A stretch of 64,000 nucleotides of DNA, from assembly GCA_002083655.1 (NCBI GenBank), contig MSXR01000013.1, positions 33,785 through 97,784 on the forward strand. The letters run 5' to 3'. Origin of the DNA: Proteobacteria bacterium ST_bin14. GTDB taxonomy: Bacteria; Pseudomonadota; Alphaproteobacteria; Sphingomonadales; Sphingomonadaceae. The notes under the pieces are model-generated. The model made no database searches. It was not told the origin of the DNA and worked only from the letters and a program-made list of their open reading frames with translations. Shown one piece after another: positions 55,404-64,000 of the stretch; the first letter of the stretch is position 1; every line of letters starts with the position of its first letter. The position numbers and the translations under genes are program-made.

Positions 55404-57163
55404 CGCCGCCCGAACAGCTTTTCGATGTCGCCATGCGCCAATTTTACCCAGGTCGGGCGACCATGGTTGCATTGGCCCGAATGCGGCGTGACTTCCATTT
55501 CGCGGAGCAGCGCGTTCATTTCGGCAACGGAAAGCACACGGCCTGCCCGCACCGATCCGTGGCAGGCCATCGTCGCGGCAACATGATCAAGGCGCTCTTT
55601 CAACGACAGCGCTTCATCATAGGCAGCAAGCTCATCGGCCAAATCGGTGACGAGGCCGACGACATCCCCCTGCCCCAGCATCGCCGGTACGCCCCGCACC
55701 AGCATGGCGCGTGGGCCGAACCGTTCGAGTTCCAGCCCGAATTCGCCCAATTCCTTGGCACGTGCTTCCAGCCGGTCGCAGGCCGTTTCCTCCAGCTCGA
55801 TAACCTCGGGCAGCAGGAGTGCCTGGGCCGCGATCGCGCCATTCGCCATGCCACGCCGCATCCGTTCAAGCACCAGCCGTTCATGCGCGGCATGCTGGTC
55901 AACAATCACCAGTCCATCCTCGGCTTCAGCAACGATATAGGTTTTTGCCACCTGCCCCCGCGCAACGCCCAGCGGGAAAGCAATTGATTCAGGCGGCGGC
56001 GTATAAGCAGGCTCGGCGCGACCCTGTGGTGGTGGGGCAATGAATCCGGGCCGCCGATCATAAACGGCCGACCGGACCGGGGCGCCCGCCGCCCAAATCT
56101 CGGCCTGTGCCGACGGCGCACCTAGTGGCTCGCTCGTCCACGCCGCCAACGCCGTTTCATCGGGGCGTTGCATGCTGCGATGCCCCGCCTCTCCCAGCGC
56201 CTGTTTCAGCCCGCTGACGATCATCCCGCGCACCAGGGCCGGATCACGAAAGCGCACCTCGGTTTTCGCTGGGTGAACGTTTACGTCGACCATGTCGCTG
56301 GGCACATCCAAAAAAAGCGCAACCACGGCATGCCGGTCGCGCGCCAGCACATCGGCATAGGCCCCGCGCACCGCGCCGGTTAACAGGCGATCTTTTACCG
56401 GGCGGCCATTGACGAACAGATATTGATGATCGGCAACACCGCGATTGAACGTGGGCAGCCCGGCAACCCCGCCCAGGCGGATGCCTTCACGCTCCAGATC
56501 AACGCCGACGCTGTTCTCAATCAGTGCCCGATCGGTCAGCGCCGCCACCCGCGCAGGTCGATTGGCGGCCGCAGCGACATTCAGCGCCTGTCGCCCATCA
56601 TGGTCGACCGTGAAAGCAATGTCGTGGCGCGCCATTGCCAGTCGCCGGATCACATCCATACACGCCGCATATTCAGCGCGCGCGCTGCGCAGAAATTTGC
56701 GCCGCGCGGGAACGCGTTCGAACAGCCCCTCCACCCGTACCCGCGTACCCGGGGGCAAGCCCGCTGGGCCTTCGCTGACCAGGCCGCCATTGTCGACGAT
56801 TCGCTGCCACCCTTCAGCGCCGCGAACCCGGCTTTCCAGCGTCATCCGCGCCACGCTCGCGATCGATGGCAAGGCTTCGCCGCGAAAACCCAGCGTGGTC
56901 ACCGCGTCAATCGCGTCATCCGGCATTTTTGAAGTTGCATGGCGTTCCAGCGCCAACGCCATATCGGCAGGCGCCATCCCCGATCCGTCGTCGATCACCT
57001 CAACCCGGTCGATCCCCCCGCCAGCCAGGCTGATCGCGATCCGCGTGGCGCCTGCATCAAGCGCGTTTTCGACCAGTTCCTTCAGCGCGCTGGCGGGCCG
57101 TTCAACCACTTCACCGGCTGCAATGCGATTGACGAGATGTTCAGGTAAGCGGCGTATTGACAT
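55400..57163 (-). CDS. mutL: DNA mismatch repair protein MutL
   Basis: 587 residues. GHKL ATPase motifs: IAAGEVVERPASALKELVENALDAG, DDGSGMAPAD, RHATSKM, GFRGEALPSIASVA. The C-terminal dimerisation domain has ERLVLERMRRGMA and QCNHGRPTWVKL. MutL couples MutS to downstream repair steps. The C-terminal part carries DQHAAHERL and ACHGSVRAG. Start ATG at 57163. Confidence 0.96.
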   Translation of the reverse strand: MSIRRLPEHLVNRIAAGEVVERPASALKELVENALDAGATRIAISLAGGGIDRVEVIDDGSGMAPADMALALERHATSKMPDDAIDAVTTLGFRGEALPSIASVARMTLESRVRGAEGWQRIVDNGGLVSEGPAGLPPGTRVRVEGLFERVPARRKFLRSARAEYAACMDVIRRLAMARHDIAFTVDHDGRQALNVAAAANRPARVAALTDRALIENSVGVDLEREGIRLGGVAGLPTFNRGVADHQYLFVNGRPVKDRLLTGAVRGAYADVLARDRHAVVALFLDVPSDMVDVNVHPAKTEVRFRDPALVRGMIVSGLKQALGEAGHRSMQRPDETALAAWTSEPLGAPSAQAEIWAAGAPVRSAVYDRRPGFIAPPPQGRAEPAYTPPPESIAFPLGVARGQVAKTYIVAEAEDGLVIVDQHAAHERLVLERMRRGMANGAIAAQALLLPEVIELEETACDRLEARAKELGEFGLELERFGPRAMLVRGVPAMLGQGDVVGLVTDLADELAAYDEALSLKERLDHVAATMACHGSVRAGRVLSVAEMNALLREMEVTPHSGQCNHGRPTWVKLAHGDIEKLFGRR

Positions 57164-57351
57164 AAGGGGCGCTCTAGCCCAATCGGCGGCATTCCGCGAG
57201 CCGCATCAACAACCAACCAGAGCGTGGATTTTATCCTAGCTTTGCCCGATTGCTAAAGCCAAATTGCTTCAGCCAATCTGTCGGTTTGTAATGCGAAGCG
57301 TGGGTATAGAACGCTGCGCCGGGGCGGGTGCGGCTATTGACGGGAATGTAG

Positions 57352-58395
57352 ATGATTTTCTCGCGGTTTTTCAATTTCATGTCTCACGATATGGCGATCG
57401 ACCTTGGTACCGCCAACACGGTCGTTTATTTGCGCGGCCGTGGCATTGTGCTCAACGAGCCATCGGTTGTGGCCGTCGAGACCATCAACGGCGTCAAGCG
57501 CGTAAAAGCAGTCGGGGACGATGCCAAGCTGATGATGGGCAAAACGCCTGACAGCATTCAGGCCATTCGTCCGCTTCGCGACGGTGTGATTGCCGATATC
57601 GACGTTGCAGAACAAATGATCAGCCATTTCATCCGTAAGGTTCATGGCGGGAAAAGCCGGTTCATGCGCTGGCCACAAATCGTGATCTGCGTGCCATCGG
57701 GATCGACCAGCGTCGAACGCCGCGCGATCCGCGATGCCGCCCAAAATGCCGGTGCCAGCCAGGTTTTTCTGATCGAAGAGCCGATGGCCGCTGCAATCGG
57801 CGCGAATATGCCGGTAACCGAACCAATCGGATCAATGGTTGTCGACATTGGCGGCGGCACGACCGAAGTTGCGGTGCTGTCGCTGCGCGGGCTTGCCTAT
57901 ACCACGTCGGTGCGCGTGGGCGGTGACAAGATGGACGAAGCCATCGTTTCCTATGTCCGCCGCAACCATAATTTGCTGATTGGCGAAGCAACGGCTGAAC
58001 GCATCAAGCAGGAAGTGGGGGTTGCCAAGGCGCCGCCTGACGGCATTGGCCAGACGATCCATATCAAGGGTCGCGATCTGGTGAACGGCGTACCGAAAGA
58101 AATCACGATCAACCAGGGCCAGATTGCAGAGGCGCTGAGCGAACCGGTTGGGACGATTGTAGAGGGCGTGCGAATCGCGCTGGAAAACACCGCCCCTGAA
58201 CTGGCGGCAGATATCGTCGATCAGGGCATTGTGCTCACCGGTGGCGGCGCGCTGCTGAAATGGATTGATGAGGTGCTTCGCGACGAAACCGGCCTGCCGG
58301 TGACGATTGCCGATGATCCGCTCACCTGCGTTGCCATTGGCACGGGACGTGCGCTGGAAGACCCTGTCTTCCGCGGCGTTCTGTTGACGGCCTAG
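57352..58395 (+). CDS. mreB: Rod shape-determining protein MreB
   Basis: Actin-like filament protein organising lateral wall synthesis. 347 residues with MAIDLGTANTVVYLRGRGIVLNEPSVVA, PSGSTSVERRAIRDAA, VVDIGGGTTEVAVLSL and VLTGGGALLKWIDEV. The membrane-binding N-terminus is MIFSRFFNFMSHDM. First gene of mreB-mreC-mreD-mrdA-rodA. Confidence 0.97.
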   Translation: MIFSRFFNFMSHDMAIDLGTANTVVYLRGRGIVLNEPSVVAVETINGVKRVKAVGDDAKLMMGKTPDSIQAIRPLRDGVIADIDVAEQMISHFIRKVHGGKSRFMRWPQIVICVPSGSTSVERRAIRDAAQNAGASQVFLIEEPMAAAIGANMPVTEPIGSMVVDIGGGTTEVAVLSLRGLAYTTSVRVGGDKMDEAIVSYVRRNHNLLIGEATAERIKQEVGVAKAPPDGIGQTIHIKGRDLVNGVPKEITINQGQIAEALSEPVGTIVEGVRIALENTAPELAADIVDQGIVLTGGGALLKWIDEVLRDETGLPVTIADDPLTCVAIGTGRALEDPVFRGVLLTA

Positions 58396-58410
58396 GGGTA
58401 GAGCGCGCTC

Positions 58411-59349
58411 ATGGCGCCGCCTCGTAATCGGCGCCCGGGATTTTCGCGGCGGGCGCAATATGGCCTGTTTCTGGGCTATGTCGTCGCTGTTGCCGGGTCG
58501 CTGGTGGCAGCGGCGCTGCTGGCGCTGTCAACATTTGATCCGTCGACCTTTGCCGCCTTGCGGTTGGCGCTTGCCGAGTTGACGACACCAATTTCGGCCG
58601 GCGTGGGGGCGGTTGGGCGCGGGATTGTGTCGATCCCCGGCACGATCGGCGATCATTTCACCTTGGTGGAACGCAACGCTGCGCTGCGTAAACAGATTGA
58701 AGACACGCACGCTTTGTTGATGCGTGCGCGGGCGCTTTCCTATGATAATCGCCGCCTGAAAAAGTTGCTGGCGCTTCGCGAACAATCGACCGATCCGGTT
58801 ACTACCGCCCGGCTGGTCAGCTCCACGGCGTCGAGCACGCGGCGCTTTGCGACCCTGAATGCCGGGTTTCGTCAGGGCGTCGCGACTGGCCAGCCGGTGC
58901 GCGGCCCCGAAGGGTTGATTGGGCGTATTCTTGAAGCGGGCCCAAACACCGCCAGGGTGATGCTGCTCAGCGACCCGGAAAGCATCGTCCCGGTCCGCCG
59001 CACCCGCGACGGCATGCCCGCCATCGCGATGGGGCGCGGCGATGGCTGGATAGAAATTCGCTCGGTATCGATCAGCAACGTGGCCTTTCTGCCCGGCGAT
59101 GTGCTGATCACGTCGGGCACTGGCGGTATTTACCCGCCTAATGTTCCGGTGGCCCGGGTCGTCCGCAAATCAACCGACACGGCGCTGGCCCGATCATTCG
59201 CCCAGCCCGACACGCTTGATTTTGCGCTGGTGCAGCGTGCATTTATGCGGATGGAGGTCGCAGCGCCGCCGCCCGCCACGGATAGTCCAAGCACGCCCGC
59301 CCCTGCCCCCGTCAACACGCCACGCAAGGTACAAGGCAGCGCACCGTGA
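58411..59349 (+). CDS. mreC: Rod shape-determining protein MreC
   Basis: 312 residues: cytoplasmic N-terminus, a membrane helix (FLGYVVAVAGSLVAAALLAL), coiled coil (RNAALRKQIEDTHALLM) and the beta-barrel core FRQGVATGQPVRGPEGLIGRI with LLSDPESIVPV. Scaffold that links MreB to PBP2. The C-terminal Pro-rich tail is long. It starts 15 bases after mreB and overlaps mreD by four. Confidence 0.94.
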   Translation: MAPPRNRRPGFSRRAQYGLFLGYVVAVAGSLVAAALLALSTFDPSTFAALRLALAELTTPISAGVGAVGRGIVSIPGTIGDHFTLVERNAALRKQIEDTHALLMRARALSYDNRRLKKLLALREQSTDPVTTARLVSSTASSTRRFATLNAGFRQGVATGQPVRGPEGLIGRILEAGPNTARVMLLSDPESIVPVRRTRDGMPAIAMGRGDGWIEIRSVSISNVAFLPGDVLITSGTGGIYPPNVPVARVVRKSTDTALARSFAQPDTLDFALVQRAFMRMEVAAPPPATDSPSTPAPAPVNTPRKVQGSAP

Positions 59350-59858
59350 GCGATCCAATCATTGGCGCGTTCGATGCAAAAGAGGCCGGCGAGCGCAAAT
59401 GGGTGATCCCGGCGATAACGGTACTGGCAGGATCCTCGCTCACTCTGCTGCCAGTGATCTTCACTTTCCCAATCCTGCCGCCGTTCGGCCTCATCATGTT
59501 GTTCGGATGGCGGCTGAGCCGGCCTGATTCGCTGCCCGTTTGGGCACCATTATTGCTGGGCCTGTTCGACGATTTGGTCAGCGGTCAGCCCTTTGGCAGT
59601 GCGATGCTATTATGGACCGTCAGCTTCCTGGTTGTCGATCTGCTGGATCAGCGGCTGGTGTGGCATGATTTCTGGCAGGATTGGCTGCTGGCATCAGGCG
59701 GCATTGCGACGTGCCTGATTTTGGGCAGGCTGGTTGCGTCCCCGATCGGGGCGCATGTCGATACAGTGTTGTTGCTTCAGACGATTGTCTCAATCATGTT
59801 ATATCCAGTTGTCATCAGGCTGATCGCCTGGCTTGACCGCAAACGGACCCCTGCATGA
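59346..59858 (+). CDS. mreD: Rod shape-determining protein MreD
   Basis: 170 residues from GTG 59346, overlapping the mreC stop as GTGA. About five membrane helices (ITVLAGSSLTLLPVIFTF, LLGLFDDLVSGQPFGSAML, LLLQTIVSIMLYPVVIRLIAW). Membrane component of the elongasome; the family diverges fast, and the position in the operon secures the assignment. Confidence 0.9.
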   Translation: MSDPIIGAFDAKEAGERKWVIPAITVLAGSSLTLLPVIFTFPILPPFGLIMLFGWRLSRPDSLPVWAPLLLGLFDDLVSGQPFGSAMLLWTVSFLVVDLLDQRLVWHDFWQDWLLASGGIATCLILGRLVASPIGAHVDTVLLLQTIVSIMLYPVVIRLIAWLDRKRTPA

Positions 59859-61948
59859 ACCGACCGACCCGCATCGTTACCGAAGCGAACCAGTCCTACA
59901 GCTTTTCACGCCGCGCGGTTGCGCTGGGCGGGTTGCAAGCTGGGGTCGGCGCGCTGCTGGCGGTTCGGATGGGCTGGTTGTCGATTGCCGAGAACGAACA
60001 TTACCAGATGATGGCCGAAAGCAACCGCGTCAACATGACGCTGATGCCGCCGCGGCGGGGCTGGATTGTTGATCGCCACGGCGTGCCCATTGCCAATAAC
60101 CGCACCGATTTCCGCGTCGACATTATCCCTGATCGACTGCAGGACAAAGATCGCGTGCTTGGCCTGCTGCAAGAGATTTTGGGGCTGAAGCCAGAAGATA
60201 TCGAACGCATTAAAATTGATCTGAAGCGCGCCGCCGGGTTTCAACCCGTGCAGGTCGCCGAAAATCTGGATTGGGAGCGGTTTGCGGCCATTGGCGTGCG
60301 ACTGCCCGAATTGCCCGGTGTCGCGCCAACGCGCGGCTTTTCGCGAAATTATCCTGGCGGGGCGGCGGTTGCGCATTTAACCGGCTATGTTGGCGCTGCA
60401 TCTGCCGAGCAATATCGCAAGGTGCGCGATCCATTATTGGTGACACCGGGGTTTAAACTCGGCAAGGATGGCCTTGAAAAGTCACTGGAATCCGAACTGC
60501 GCGGTGTGCCTGGTGCAAAGCGGATCGAGGTAACGGCGCGCGGCAAGCTGGTGCGTGAACTCGCCACCCGCCCCGATACGCCCGGCCAGACCGGACGCTT
60601 GACGATCGACGTGGGCTTGCAGGAATATGCCGCGCGGCGGCTGGGCACCAATTCGGGCTCTGCCGTCGTGATCGATTGCAAGACCGGCGAAATGCTCGCG
60701 ATGGTTTCGATGCCGGCCTATGATCCGAACAGCTTTTCCGATGGCATCAGCCATCTCGAATGGGAAATGCTGTCAAACGACGATCATGTTCCCTTGATGA
60801 ACAAGGTGCTGCAGGGCCTGTATCCGCCCGGTTCAACGGTAAAGCCAATGAATGCGCTGGCCCTGCTGGCGGCCGGGGTTAATCCGGCGGAGCGGATCGG
60901 CTGTTCGGGCGCAATGCGCGTCGGCAACGGCACCTTCCACTGCCATAAACGGCAGGGCCACGGCGCGGTCGACATGAAAACTGCCGTGATGCAAAGCTGC
61001 GACATCTATTTTTACGAGATGGTCCGGCGGCTGGGCTATGATAAAATTGCCCCGGTCGCGCGGCTGACCGGGCTGGGTGAACGGTTTGACCTGCCCTTCC
61101 CATCGCAGCGTTATGGCACAATGCCCGATCCGGCCTGGAAAATGGCCAAATATAAAGAAGACTGGACAGTCGCCGATTCGCTGAACGCGTCGATTGGCCA
61201 AGGCTATGTGCTTGCAAACCCCCTCCAGCTGGCGGTGATGGCATCGCGCATCGCCTCTGGCCGCCAGTTAAAGCCAAGCATCCTCGCGAGCCAGGTCCAG
61301 CGCAACGCACCCCCGCTTGGCATTGATCCTGCCCATCTCGCCCGGGTGCGCGATGCGATGTACGGCGTTGTCAACGAAGGCGGCACCGGCGGCGCTTCTC
61401 GACTGCTCGTGCCCGGCATCAGCCTGGCGGCTAAAACCGGCACGGCCCAGGTGCGCCGCATCACCGGTGCCGAACGGGCATCAGGCGTGCTGAAAAATGG
61501 CCAATTGCCGTTCAAGCTGCGCGATCACGCGCTGTTTGTGTGTTTTGCGCCTGCCGATAACCCGCGCTATGCCGCTGCCATCGTGCTCGAGCATAACGGC
61601 CACACCGTCCGCAACCTTGATACGCCGCTGATCGGGCGCGACATCATGACGTATTTGTTTGATCGCGACCGGGCCATGGCATCGCTGGCGGAGGTCGAGC
61701 CGACTTGGGGCGGCGACATCAGGACGCGAATGGCGGCCACGGCAGAGGAATATCGCCTCGCATCGACCGGTAAAGCGCCCGCCGCGGCCGCCGCCGCCGC
61801 TGCAACCGAGCTGAACGCCAGCGCCCCTACCGAGGCAGCGGCCGTTGCCGCTGCGACCGCCGCAAGCAGCAAAACCGCTGCCATTGTCGGCAATACCAGC
61901 GGCGGCGGCGTTGCCGCTGAAGGATCGACGGAGTCGCCCGACCAATGA
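59855..61948 (+). CDS. mrdA: Peptidoglycan transpeptidase PBP2
   Basis: 697 residues. One N-terminal membrane helix (SRRAVALGGLQAGVGALLAV), a dimerisation domain, then the transpeptidase: active-site STVKP in YPPGSTVKPMN, SLN in DSLNASIGQGYV, and KTG in LAAKTGTAQV. It crosslinks the lateral wall with RodA. The C-terminus adds an Ala-rich low-complexity tail of about 60 residues, longer than in E. coli. Overlaps mreD and rodA by four bases each. Confidence 0.96.
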   Translation: MNRPTRIVTEANQSYSFSRRAVALGGLQAGVGALLAVRMGWLSIAENEHYQMMAESNRVNMTLMPPRRGWIVDRHGVPIANNRTDFRVDIIPDRLQDKDRVLGLLQEILGLKPEDIERIKIDLKRAAGFQPVQVAENLDWERFAAIGVRLPELPGVAPTRGFSRNYPGGAAVAHLTGYVGAASAEQYRKVRDPLLVTPGFKLGKDGLEKSLESELRGVPGAKRIEVTARGKLVRELATRPDTPGQTGRLTIDVGLQEYAARRLGTNSGSAVVIDCKTGEMLAMVSMPAYDPNSFSDGISHLEWEMLSNDDHVPLMNKVLQGLYPPGSTVKPMNALALLAAGVNPAERIGCSGAMRVGNGTFHCHKRQGHGAVDMKTAVMQSCDIYFYEMVRRLGYDKIAPVARLTGLGERFDLPFPSQRYGTMPDPAWKMAKYKEDWTVADSLNASIGQGYVLANPLQLAVMASRIASGRQLKPSILASQVQRNAPPLGIDPAHLARVRDAMYGVVNEGGTGGASRLLVPGISLAAKTGTAQVRRITGAERASGVLKNGQLPFKLRDHALFVCFAPADNPRYAAAIVLEHNGHTVRNLDTPLIGRDIMTYLFDRDRAMASLAEVEPTWGGDIRTRMAATAEEYRLASTGKAPAAAAAAAATELNASAPTEAAAVAAATAASSKTAAIVGNTSGGGVAAEGSTESPDQ

Positions 61949-63063
61949 GCACCCGATATGAATTCGTCCCCGAACCGCTAGCCCAACTTCCCTGGAAGGT
62001 CATTTTGCTGGTGCTGGCGATTGGCGGGTTCGGGCTGATCATCCTGTTTTCGGCCGCTGGCGGATCGCTGCGGCCCTGGGCGCTGCCGCAGGGCATTCGC
62101 TTGTTTGGCCTGCTCGCCCTTGCCGTATTGCTGTCGCGCGTGCGGGAAAATGTGTGGGGCTCCATCGCCCTGCCCGCTTACGGCGTGCTTGTTGTGCTGC
62201 TGCTGCTGGTCGAGTTGGTTGGCGCGGTGCGCGGTGGCGGCCAGCGCTGGCTTGATACCGGCATCGGCATCCGCATCCAGCCATCCGAGCTGATGAAACC
62301 GTGCATCGTGCTGGCGGTGGCCAAATTTTATGATCTGCTACCCCCCAATGAAACCCGGCGTTTCGGGGCCATCTGGCCTGCCGCTGCGCTGATCGTGGTC
62401 CCGGCGCTGCTGGTGATGAGGCAGCCTGATCTGGGCACCGCGTTGATGATTGTCGGCGGCGGCGTGACCGTCATGTTCCTGGCGGGGGTGCCGCTGCGGC
62501 TGTTCATCGGTGGCGCGCTGGCGCTGGCCGCGGTAATCCCCCTTGCGGTGAATTTTCTGCTCCATGATTATCAGCGCAATCGTATTCTGGTCTTCCTCAA
62601 CCCTGAAAGCGATCCGCTGGGTACCGGCTATCATATCAGCCAGTCCAAAATCGCGATCGGATCGGGCGGCATTTTTGGCAAGGGGTTCATGAACGGCACC
62701 CAAAGCCATCTCGATTACCTGCCAGAAGGGCATACCGATTTCATCTTTGCCACGATGGCCGAAGAATGGGGTCTGATTGGCGGCTTGTTGTTGATCGCTG
62801 CGTTCTTCTTGCTGATCAATTGGGGCCTCAGGGTGGCAATGCGCGCCCAGACGCGGTTCGCCCGGCTGACAGCGGCGGGATTGGCAACGACGATCTTCAT
62901 TTACGTCGCGATTAACCTGCTGATGGTGATGGGCCTGGCCCCCGTCGTCGGTATCCCGCTGCCGCTGGTCAGCAATGGCGGATCGGCGCAGATGACGACG
63001 ATGATTTGTCTGGGCATCCTGATGTCGATTGATCGTCAGAACCGCCAGGTCGTTCGCTGGTAA
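61945..63063 (+). CDS. rodA: Peptidoglycan glycosyltransferase RodA
   Basis: 372 residues with about ten membrane helices, SEDS family: RWLDTGIGIRIQPSELMKP, PDLGTALMIVGGG, QSHLDYLPEGHTDFIFATMAEEWGL and GIPLPLVSNGGSAQMTTM. Polymerises lipid II in the elongasome with PBP2. Starts in the mrdA stop (ATGA). Last gene of the operon. Confidence 0.96.
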   Translation: MSTRYEFVPEPLAQLPWKVILLVLAIGGFGLIILFSAAGGSLRPWALPQGIRLFGLLALAVLLSRVRENVWGSIALPAYGVLVVLLLLVELVGAVRGGGQRWLDTGIGIRIQPSELMKPCIVLAVAKFYDLLPPNETRRFGAIWPAAALIVVPALLVMRQPDLGTALMIVGGGVTVMFLAGVPLRLFIGGALALAAVIPLAVNFLLHDYQRNRILVFLNPESDPLGTGYHISQSKIAIGSGGIFGKGFMNGTQSHLDYLPEGHTDFIFATMAEEWGLIGGLLLIAAFFLLINWGLRVAMRAQTRFARLTAAGLATTIFIYVAINLLMVMGLAPVVGIPLPLVSNGGSAQMTTMICLGILMSIDRQNRQVVRW

Positions 63064-63165
63064 CACGCCTGTGATAATCGGGTTTGCATTCGGCGAAAGC
63101 CGGTGCTAACCGCCCCCTTCCGATCGCAAGCGCGCCCACCACGGCGCACCCCCCTTGCCCGGCAT

Positions 63166-63241
<76 letters not shown>

Positions 63242-63933
63242 TTGTTTCCTGGAAAAACCTATAGATTTTAGCAAAGGTGCTAGGTTCGCTAGGCGTCGAC
63301 GTTATTCATGCACCCACCGGCTCCGATTTCGCCTGTCGCTCTGGCGTCAGCAGGATTGCTTTAAAAGAGATCCGGTTTGTCCGCACAGGAAACCATGCCG
63401 CCCGCTTCTAAGTGGCCCAAGATCTTTGGCATTTTTGGTCACGAGAGAGATCGGTAATGAGGGTGAGCAAGCTCGAGCCGGAAGCGAAGCCCCAACCCTC
63501 CTTAAATCACAACTTCAAATCTGTGCCATTGGTGCTGGCGGGGAACAAACGTCAAAACAAGCGGACCCCCTGCAGGTCCGGGGTGCCGGAAGGGTTGGTG
63601 TTGTAGAAGGGCTGTTCGTTGTCCTTTCCTTGGGCTCGCCAGAAGGAAGGGCGGCCCCCTTTGGCTGGCTGCTTGCAGCAGCTGCTCAGGACAGGGTTCG
63701 ACAGGCTCAGGGTGGACGGATTTGGGGGGCGCGTGCCGTTCGCTGTTGCAAAAGTATCGCAGTCCGATCTTTTTGCGCTGCAGCACGGACGGCAATTGAC
63801 CAGCAAGATGCTTATGGTAATTGAAGGACACCGCACAGGACTTGGCACCACACGGTGAGAAGCCACGCCGCGTGCGGTCGCAGGCAGGAACGTAACCTTA
63901 ATCCAGGAATCAGTCCCAGGGAGGTCGTTCCAC
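63242..63933 (+). other. Gene-free stretch with a repeated TTCGACAGGCTCAGG motif
   Basis: 692 bases without a supportable gene. At 63697-63711 stands TTCGACAGGCTCAGG, part of a dispersed intergenic repeat known to me from many proteobacterial genomes. The small open frames here have low-complexity products and no ribosome-binding sites. Its end holds the promoter region and the AGGGAGG site (63918-63924) of the gene starting at 63934. Confidence 0.5.
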
Positions 63934-64000
63934 ATGAAGTTCCGTCTCGCCACTACAGCATTGCTGTGTTCCTTTTCTGCGTTCGCCGCCACGGCCGCGC
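63934..64000 (+). CDS. Start of a secreted protein (truncated by window edge)
   Basis: Only 22 codons are visible: MKFRLATTALLCSFSAFAAT, a clear signal peptide. AGGGAGG lies nine bases upstream of the ATG. The product cannot be told from this; a periplasmic or outer-membrane protein is expected. Confidence 0.75.
   Translation, partial: MKFRLATTALLCSFSAFAATAA

Noticed and set aside
57164..57351. Possible riboswitch or small RNA upstream of mreB
   Set aside because: No stable conserved structure could be discerned by eye; it is an ordinary promoter region between mutL and mreB.

Overview
The window looks like a chromosome segment of a sphingomonad (order Sphingomonadales, Alphaproteobacteria). 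The base composition is high GC. The housekeeping proteins (GyrA, MutL, EttA, MreBCD-PBP2-RodA, DapA, SmpB) are of alphaproteobacterial type. The periplasmic peptidases and small families present (tandem M13, DUF885, M28, DUF6481) are familiar from sphingomonads. This assignment rests on family recognition only; no database search was run.

Layout. 1-18.0 kb is core chromosome: two tandem M13 metallopeptidases (the first cut by the window edge), smpB, dapA, a lytic transglycosylase, greB, acyP, ettA, an M28 peptidase and a phosphatase. Two AT-rich intrusions sit in it: a MinD/ParA-like ATPase with C-terminal membrane helices plus a small membrane protein (3985-5561), and a membrane-protein gene broken by one in-frame TAG (11812-12429) next to a tandem pair of Uma2 nucleases. 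18.1-38.5 kb is a genomic island of about 20.4 kb in the 3' end of a tRNA-Pro(UGG) gene. A 26-bp copy of the tRNA end lies at the far side, and a tyrosine recombinase is encoded beside the intact tRNA. 38.5-64 kb is core again: tRNA-Ile2(CAU), a polysaccharide deacetylase, a sensor kinase, an Lrp-type regulator, yaaA, a PLP decarboxylase, a DUF885 protein, gyrA, a CehA/McbA-type hydrolase with mutL, the elongasome operon mreB-mreC-mreD-mrdA-rodA, tRNA-Lys(CUU), and the first codons of a secreted protein.

The island carries the most interesting content. Five overlapping genes on the minus strand (25267 down to 18384) encode a calcineurin-like phosphoesterase with a C-terminal helical adaptor-like domain, a helical protein, two TRAFAC-like GTPases and an 887-residue protein. 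As I recognise them, these match the predicted 'GTPase-associated system' (GASH, double-GTPase and GAP1 families), proposed from comparative genomics as a conflict/immunity system. The same island carries a type I restriction-modification operon whose hsdR is interrupted by an amber codon while hsdS and hsdM are open, a RelB/DinJ-YafQ toxin-antitoxin pair with a perfect operator-like palindrome, a DnaQ-like exonuclease, a protein with a MobA/MobL-like histidine motif, and an uncharacterised gene preceded by repeated TTTTCAACG motifs and a perfect 14-bp inverted repeat.

Genes working together: the elongasome operon builds and shapes the lateral wall; mutL and the CehA/McbA-like gene are translationally coupled; gyrA is coupled to a DUF952 gene; yaaA is coupled to a short-chain dehydrogenase; dapA and smpB are co-oriented with the AT-rich cassette wedged between them.
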